Assembly: GCF_002906165.1 (NCBI RefSeq)
Contig: NZ_PPCN01000004.1
Span: 1 to 64,000 of the forward strand
Length of the DNA: 64,000 nt
Direction: 5' to 3'
Origin: Roseibium marinum
GTDB lineage: Bacteria > Pseudomonadota > Alphaproteobacteria > Rhizobiales > Stappiaceae
In this document: positions 59,826-64,000 of the stretch, piece by piece
Layout of the letters: the number at the start of each line of letters is the position of its first letter
Position numbering within the stretch: position 1 is the stretch's first letter
Notes under the pieces: generated by a model
Databases searched by the model: none
What the model was told of the DNA's origin: nothing
Seen by the model: only the letters and a program-made list of their open reading frames with translations
Translations under genes and position numbers: made by a program

Positions 59826-60230
59826 TTACGCGGCGCCAGTGAGTTCGCGCAGCACGGCAAGCGCGTCCTGCGCTCGTTCTTCCGGAACAAACACATGGTC
59901 ATGGAAGAAGGCAGCCACGACATTCGCGGAAATGCCCCTGGCGGCAAGTGCCGAGGAAACCGCGGCCGTCAACCCGACGGCATCGAGCGAAGAATGAACT
60001 GTCAGCGTGATTCTGCGAAACCATTCGGCCTCTGCCAGTCCGAGTTCACGCGCCCGCTCGAGCGGAAGGATGGCGGTGACGCCTTCCGTTTCGGCAAAAA
60101 GACCGATCGGCTCATATTCGGCAAGTTCCGCCAGGCTTTTGGACACAAATGTGCAGAAAACATACGGCTTGGGATCGAGCATCGGCCGCATTTGCGCGAT
60201 CAAGGCGTCAAGATCGGTTATGCCGGGCAT
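59826..60230 (-). CDS. ACT domain protein
   Basis: The 134-residue protein from the ATG at 60230 (GAGGTTG upstream) consists of two ACT-like halves: PKPYVFCTFVSKSLAELAEY with TAILPLERARELGLAE, then RRITLTVHSSLDAVGLTAAV with GISANVVAAFFHDHVFVPEE. ACT domains bind amino acids to regulate enzymes; stand-alone proteins of this type are common and uncharacterised. It is a single-gene unit. Confidence 0.85.
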   Translation of the reverse strand: MPGITDLDALIAQMRPMLDPKPYVFCTFVSKSLAELAEYEPIGLFAETEGVTAILPLERARELGLAEAEWFRRITLTVHSSLDAVGLTAAVSSALAARGISANVVAAFFHDHVFVPEERAQDALAVLRELTGAA

Positions 60231-60601
60231 TTTCAACCTCCTGACGAACCTCAAAAAGCAATTGTCTCGTTTGCCAAGCGAGCATGCCACATTTTGCACA
60301 TTGCTTCCGACCTGACCAGTGCCCCCAGCAAACCGGTCAAAACTGTCAGGCCGCCCGTCAGGGTCTGTGGAGAATTGCGTTTGGGTCGCGGCGCGAGTCG
60401 GATTTCCATGGCCGGCCAGGAAAAAAGGCCTCTGTGGTGCCTCCCGCCCAAAGGGGCCTCGACGCCTTCGGGACCGCAATTCGCCGCGCCTCGCTCAGCA
60501 GGTTCGCGTCCGCGAAATGCTGCAAGGGCCTAGATGGGACTGCTGTTTCCCTTTCCCAGGGTTTCCGCAAAACAGGTCCGGCAAGCCTGCCTGCAGCACC
60601 G

Positions 60602-60955
60602 CTACCCCTCCAACAGCATTTCGAATCCGCCAAAGATCATGCGTTTACCGTCAAATGGCATCTCCGGCCCCATCGCGATCATCTCCGGATCTTCCATCAC
60701 CTTCTTCATACCTTCATCGCGAACCTCTTTTGACGGCCACAGGATCCAGGAAAAAACGACCGTCTCGTCCGCTTTCAATTTCACTGCCATCGGAAACGAC
60801 GTCACCTCACCGGCGGGAATGTCATCGCCCCAGGCCTCAAAGATTTTCAGAGCGCCGTATTTCCTGAAGTATGGCCCGGATTTTTTGGCGAACCGCAGAT
60901 AGTCATCCTTTCTGGCAGTCGGAACAGCGGCAACAAATCCATCGATATAAGGCAT
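60602..60955 (-). CDS. DUF1428 family protein
   Basis: The 117-residue protein of the alpha/beta ferredoxin-like YCII/DUF1428 type has family blocks YIDGFVAAVPTARKDDYLRF, FEAWGDDIPAGEVTSFPMAV and ETVVFSWILWPSKEVRDEGM. The ending is MPFDGKRMIFGGFEMLLE. These small proteins are widespread and often lie beside VOC/SRPBCC genes, as here. AGGAGGAAAA precedes the ATG, and the gene follows the SRPBCC-VOC gene by 15 bases, so the two form an operon. Confidence 0.9.
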   Translation of the reverse strand: MPYIDGFVAAVPTARKDDYLRFAKKSGPYFRKYGALKIFEAWGDDIPAGEVTSFPMAVKLKADETVVFSWILWPSKEVRDEGMKKVMEDPEMIAMGPEMPFDGKRMIFGGFEMLLEG

Positions 60956-60970
60956 GATTTTCCTCCTTCG

Positions 60971-61939
60971 CTATGCAGTGGCTTCAAGACCGGCAATATC
61001 GATCTTCTTCATTTTCATCAGCGCTGCCGTCACCCGGCCCGCCCTTTCCGGGTTCCCGGAATGCATCAACCTCGGAAGGGCTCTGGGGACGATCTGCCAG
61101 TGAATTCCGAACCGGTCCTTCAGCCAGCCGCACCGCCCTTCCTCACCGCCATCGGCCAGAAGCGCATCCCAGAGCCTGTCCGTTTCGGCCTGATCCTCCG
61201 TCAGTACCGAAATCGACGTCAGAGGGCTCGGCTGCACCTGGGAATTGCCATTGAGGATCATGTAGGGCGTCCCCGCCAGGGTGAATTCCGCAACCAGCAC
61301 CGGACCGTCCGGATCCGGACGGCAAACGGTTTCCATCTTGCTGCCAGGGAGCATTGAAACATAAAACCGCGCGGCTTCCTCCCCCTTGTCCCTGAAAAAC
61401 AGGCAGGTCCTGACCTTCGAATTGGATCCAGGGTGCGCTTCCACCACGGAACCAGCCTCCGCAAGCGAGCACGCAAGCTCCTCGAGTTGGCCGGAAGCTG
61501 CCTTCCAACCCTCTTCGAAGCCCATCTCCAGATGTTTGTCCCGATCGGCTTCATTCGCGTGCCGGGCTCCCCAGATCAGACGGGTCCTGCCATCCGGCAA
61601 ATCCGTGAGATCGACATAGCCGGTCATGAAAGGCGTTTCCCGCGGCACGAAGTTTTCCGAAAAGGCATCGGTGAAGGTCAGACGGGTTCCCTCCCCGATC
61701 TCGAGGAAAATTCCCTCGTTCTCAAACCGTTCGCCTTCGGGCCCGCTCATGACAGTATTCATGCGCCCGCCCGGGCGAAGGTCGAAATCGGCTTCAGGAA
61801 CCGTCCAGGGTTTCGGACAGAACCATTGCTTCAAAAGGTCGGTATCCGTCCAGCAGCGCCAGACAATGGCGCGCGGCGCGGCTATCACGCGGCTGATTTC
61901 AAGTGTCAGCCCGTCTCTACGAACTTCAAAGTCACTCAT
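60971..61939 (-). CDS. SRPBCC (AHSA1-like) and PhnB-type VOC domain fusion
   Basis: The 322-residue protein starts at the ATG at 61939. Residues about 10-150 form an AHSA1-like SRPBCC domain (ISRVIAAPRAIVWRCWTDTD, LKQWFCPKPWTV, FDLRPGGRMNTVM). Residues about 165-300 form a PhnB/3-demethylubiquinone methyltransferase-like VOC domain (VRTCLFFRDKGEEAARFYVS, GCGWLKDRFGIHWQIVPRAL with the reverse W-Q-I-V-P motif). Both domains are more often separate genes in operons with a regulator. A long palindrome upstream indicates repressor control. Confidence 0.87.
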   Translation of the reverse strand: MSDFEVRRDGLTLEISRVIAAPRAIVWRCWTDTDLLKQWFCPKPWTVPEADFDLRPGGRMNTVMSGPEGERFENEGIFLEIGEGTRLTFTDAFSENFVPRETPFMTGYVDLTDLPDGRTRLIWGARHANEADRDKHLEMGFEEGWKAASGQLEELACSLAEAGSVVEAHPGSNSKVRTCLFFRDKGEEAARFYVSMLPGSKMETVCRPDPDGPVLVAEFTLAGTPYMILNGNSQVQPSPLTSISVLTEDQAETDRLWDALLADGGEEGRCGWLKDRFGIHWQIVPRALPRLMHSGNPERAGRVTAALMKMKKIDIAGLEATA

Positions 61940-62254
61940 TGCTTGCTCCCTTGCGACATAACCTTGAACACCGTTCGATATAAAATTCGAGTGGATCGAT
62001 ACCGCCGGTAGCGAGCTGCCCGCCCCCTCTTCGCCTCCACAAGAACAAGAGTCGCGGATTTCCCGACATGTTCCAGCGTCCTTCTTCATCACAACATACC
62101 AACCAGTTGGTATGTTGTCAATTTGAACGTTGTCTGCATGAGCCCCTGCACGCCCAATTTCAGCCGGAGCCCCTGATGCTACTCGGGGAGTAACGAGGCA
62201 GCGCCGGACCTGAGCGGCTTGTGATTTAGAGAAACCGCCTTCCGGAAAGTCCTG
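61940..62254. other. Promoter region of the SRPBCC-VOC operon
   Basis: This 315-base stretch holds a 28-bp operator-like palindrome at 62091-62118. The part nearer the ureohydrolase gene (62119-62254) shows no further gene, only the region after its stop. The frame open back to 62092 is not coding by appearance. Confidence 0.55.
62091..62118. promoter_or_regulatory. 28-bp perfect palindrome, TetR-type operator
   Basis: ACAACATACCAAC and GTTGGTATGTTGT flank a central CA. The inner ACCAAC..GTTGGT core is typical of TetR-family operators. It lies about 150 bases upstream of the SRPBCC-VOC start. No regulator gene is next to it, so control is from elsewhere. Confidence 0.75.
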
Positions 62255-63223
62255 TTAACGGCCGGACGTGAGCGACACCGCCATGTTGCACAGCAATTCG
62301 AACATGATCGACACACCGAGAAAGGCGGTGCCACCGGTTGCATCGAAGGGAGGCGAGACCTCGACAAGATCCGCGCCGACGATGTTCACCCCGTCGAGCA
62401 ACCGGGCCACCTGCAGGGCCTGAAAGGAATTCGGCCCGCCGACTTCCGGCGTCCCCGTTCCCGGTGCGAAGGCCGGATCGACGAAGTCGATGTCGTAGGA
62501 AACATAGGTCTCGCCAAGCCCGACAATTTCCCTGGCTTCCGTCATGACGTCCTCGGGCCCTCTGGCGTGAAACTCCTCGATCGGGATCACCCTTATGCCG
62601 ACGCTTGCCGCGAAATCCCGGTCTTCGTTGTCGTAGGCCGTGCCGCGGATACCGATCTGGACCACGCGCTTTGGATCCAGAAGCCCCTCCTCCACCGCCC
62701 GGCGGAATGGCGTGCCGTGCGTATAGAGCATGCCGCCGAAATAGCTCTTGTAGAGGTCGGTATGACTGTCGAAATGGATCATGCCGAGCGGGCGGTCCTT
62801 CGCCAGCGCCCGCAGGATCGGCAGGGAACACAGGTGATCGCCCCCGGCCGACAACGGCACGATCCCGGCGGCGACCACCTTGTCGTAGAAATCCGTCATT
62901 CGCTTCAGACTGTCATCGACGCTGGCCGGATTGGGACCGACATCGCCGAGATCCGCGCAATTGACCAATTCGAACGGCCGCACGCCCGTCGCCCCGTTCT
63001 GCGCCCGGATCATGGTCGACATGTCGCGCAGCTGGCGCGGCCCGTGGCGGGGCCCGGGCCGGTTGGTCGTCCCGCCGTCCCAGGGCGCTCCTATCAGGCC
63101 GATCCGCACGTCCTTCAGGCGAGGATGATCGAGATCGACCAACGGCAGGCGCATGAAGGTCGGTACGCCGGCGAAGCGGGGAAGCTCGAAACCAGAGACG
63201 GGATGAAAGAACGAATCCGGCAT
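62255..63223 (-). CDS. speB: Agmatinase-family ureohydrolase
   Basis: The 322-residue binuclear manganese hydrolase releases urea from a guanidino compound. Metal ligands are His130 (GGDH), Asp152, His154 and Asp156 (HFDSHTD), and Asp244 and Asp246 (SYDIDFVDPAFAPGTGTPE). The layout fits agmatinase / guanidinobutyrase / guanidinopropionase, which are not separable by eye; the symbol speB is tentative. DSHTD instead of DAHTD is a usual variant. AGGAGAGG precedes the ATG. No arginine decarboxylase is nearby. Confidence 0.9.
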   Translation of the reverse strand: MPDSFFHPVSGFELPRFAGVPTFMRLPLVDLDHPRLKDVRIGLIGAPWDGGTTNRPGPRHGPRQLRDMSTMIRAQNGATGVRPFELVNCADLGDVGPNPASVDDSLKRMTDFYDKVVAAGIVPLSAGGDHLCSLPILRALAKDRPLGMIHFDSHTDLYKSYFGGMLYTHGTPFRRAVEEGLLDPKRVVQIGIRGTAYDNEDRDFAASVGIRVIPIEEFHARGPEDVMTEAREIVGLGETYVSYDIDFVDPAFAPGTGTPEVGGPNSFQALQVARLLDGVNIVGADLVEVSPPFDATGGTAFLGVSIMFELLCNMAVSLTSGR

Positions 63224-63359
63224 AAGCCTCTCCTATCACGGGAAAACGGTCCTCCCGATCTAATCAGATGATGTCAGCCCGTCCAGAAGAAGTTATCGCG
63301 AGGTCCCCGCAGCGCCGAAACACACCGGGAGACAGGCGCCGACGTTTCCGCCAGAACGC

Positions 63360-64000
63360 TCACGCGGTCTTGTTGAAGATCTCCCGTCCGATCAGCATGC
63401 GCCGGATTTCGGAGGTGCCCGCGCCGATTTCATAGAGCTTGGCGTCGCGCAGCAGGCGGCCGGTCGGATATTCGTTGATATAGCCGTTCCCGCCAAGGAG
63501 CTGGATGGCATCGAGGGCGATCTTGGTGGCGTTTTCGGCTGCGTAAAGAATGGCCCCGGCGGCATCCTCGCGGGTCGTTTCGCCTCGGTCGCAGGCCTTT
63601 GCGACGGCATAGACGTAGGACTTGGTGGCGTTCATGGTGACATACATGTCCGCGACCTTGCCCTGCACCAGCTGAAAGGTGCCGATCGCCTGGCCGAACT
63701 GTTCTCGTTCATGGACATAGGGGATGACAACATCCATCGCCGCCTGCATGATGCCGACAGCTCCTGCCGCCAGAACGGCCCGCTCGTAATCCAGGCCGGA
63801 CATCAGCACATTGACGCCCTTGCCGACCGCGCCGAGCACGTTTTCCTCCGGCACTTCACAGTCCCGGAACACCAGCTCGCCGGTTTCAGACCCGCGCATG
63901 CCCAGCTTGTCGAGCTTCTGCGCGACGGAAAAGCCCGGGAAATCCTTCTCGACCAGGAAGGCGGTAATGCCTTTCGCTCCGGCGTCCGGATCGGTCTTGG
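63360..64000 (-). CDS. ivd: Isovaleryl-CoA dehydrogenase, C-terminal part (5' beyond window)
   Basis: The frame runs from the right edge to a stop at 63360 and encodes the last 213 residues or so of an acyl-CoA dehydrogenase. [14 protein letters not shown] contains the glutamate that in isovaleryl-CoA dehydrogenase acts as the catalytic base. [60 protein letters not shown] and [20 protein letters not shown] are family blocks. The enzyme is part of leucine breakdown and passes electrons to ETF. Its leucine-pathway partners would lie outside the window. Confidence 0.9.
   Translation of the reverse strand, partial: KTDPDAGAKGITAFLVEKDFPGFSVAQKLDKLGMRGSETGELVFRDCEVPEENVLGAVGKGVNVLMSGLDYERAVLAAGAVGIMQAAMDVVIPYVHEREQFGQAIGTFQLVQGKVADMYVTMNATKSYVYAVAKACDRGETTREDAAGAILYAAENATKIALDAIQLLGGNGYINEYPTGRLLRDAKLYEIGAGTSEIRRMLIGREIFNKTA

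Noticed and set aside
1..64000. tRNA genes, rRNA genes, CRISPR arrays, integrases or phage genes
   Set aside because: None found on reading the window: no regularly spaced repeats, no cloverleaf with a 3' CCA, no integrase other than the IS3-family transposase.

Overview
The window looks like a chromosomal segment of a GC-rich alphaproteobacterium of the Rhizobiales, most like the marine Roseibium/Labrenzia group. This is inferred from gene content (a clpS-clpA pair, a phasin, a DUF1489 protein, an S11 carboxypeptidase with a SPOR domain, many solute-binding-protein ABC importers) and from a perfect CtrA-type box. No rRNA, tRNA or CRISPR array was seen.

Layout. 1-2195 is an accessory patch of lower GC: the 3' end of an IS3-family transposase, a gene cut by that IS, and an unassigned 186-residue protein. 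2196-8735 is a PQQ-linked module: a sorbosone/glucose dehydrogenase-type beta-propeller enzyme, four exported proteins (two of types that accompany PQQ alcohol dehydrogenases) and a two-component system. 8918-17356 is a compact operon with a divergent TetR regulator: a NitT/TauT-type ABC importer, an OsmC protein, an acyl-CoA-dehydrogenase-like flavoprotein, a two-domain rhodanese, a ferredoxin-reductase-like flavoprotein and cyanase. Together they suggest use of cyanate or a sulfur-bearing precursor such as thiocyanate. 17441-23295 is a spermidine/putrescine-type ABC importer with an Asp/Glu/hydantoin racemase and a GntR regulator. 24792-32421 is a peptide-type ABC importer with a fumarase/aspartase-superfamily lyase and a LysR regulator.

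32559-36689 is the most unusual part: two adjacent minus-strand genes, one joining a trypsin-like protease to a NUC1 (DNA/RNA non-specific) endonuclease, the other joining a papain-like protease to an alpha/beta-hydrolase-like domain that lacks its serine. A hairpin abuts the start codon of the second gene. This looks like an effector or defence unit.

36972-46677 is mostly housekeeping: selO, a HIT protein, GST, azlCD, a divergent SDR/patatin pair that has lost catalytic residues, and clpA-clpS. A 361-bp MITE flanked by CTAG duplications sits exactly at the HIT stop codon. 47043-64000 holds a phasin, a CtrA-box-preceded D-Ala-D-Ala carboxypeptidase, DnaJ/VWA/DUF1489 genes, two class III nucleotide cyclases, a second-type ClpP, a hemoglobin-like protein without its haem ligand, DUF1428 and SRPBCC-VOC proteins behind a 28-bp palindromic operator, a ureohydrolase, and a partial isovaleryl-CoA dehydrogenase at the right edge.

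Functions are read from motifs and family resemblance in the translated sequence; no database search was run.
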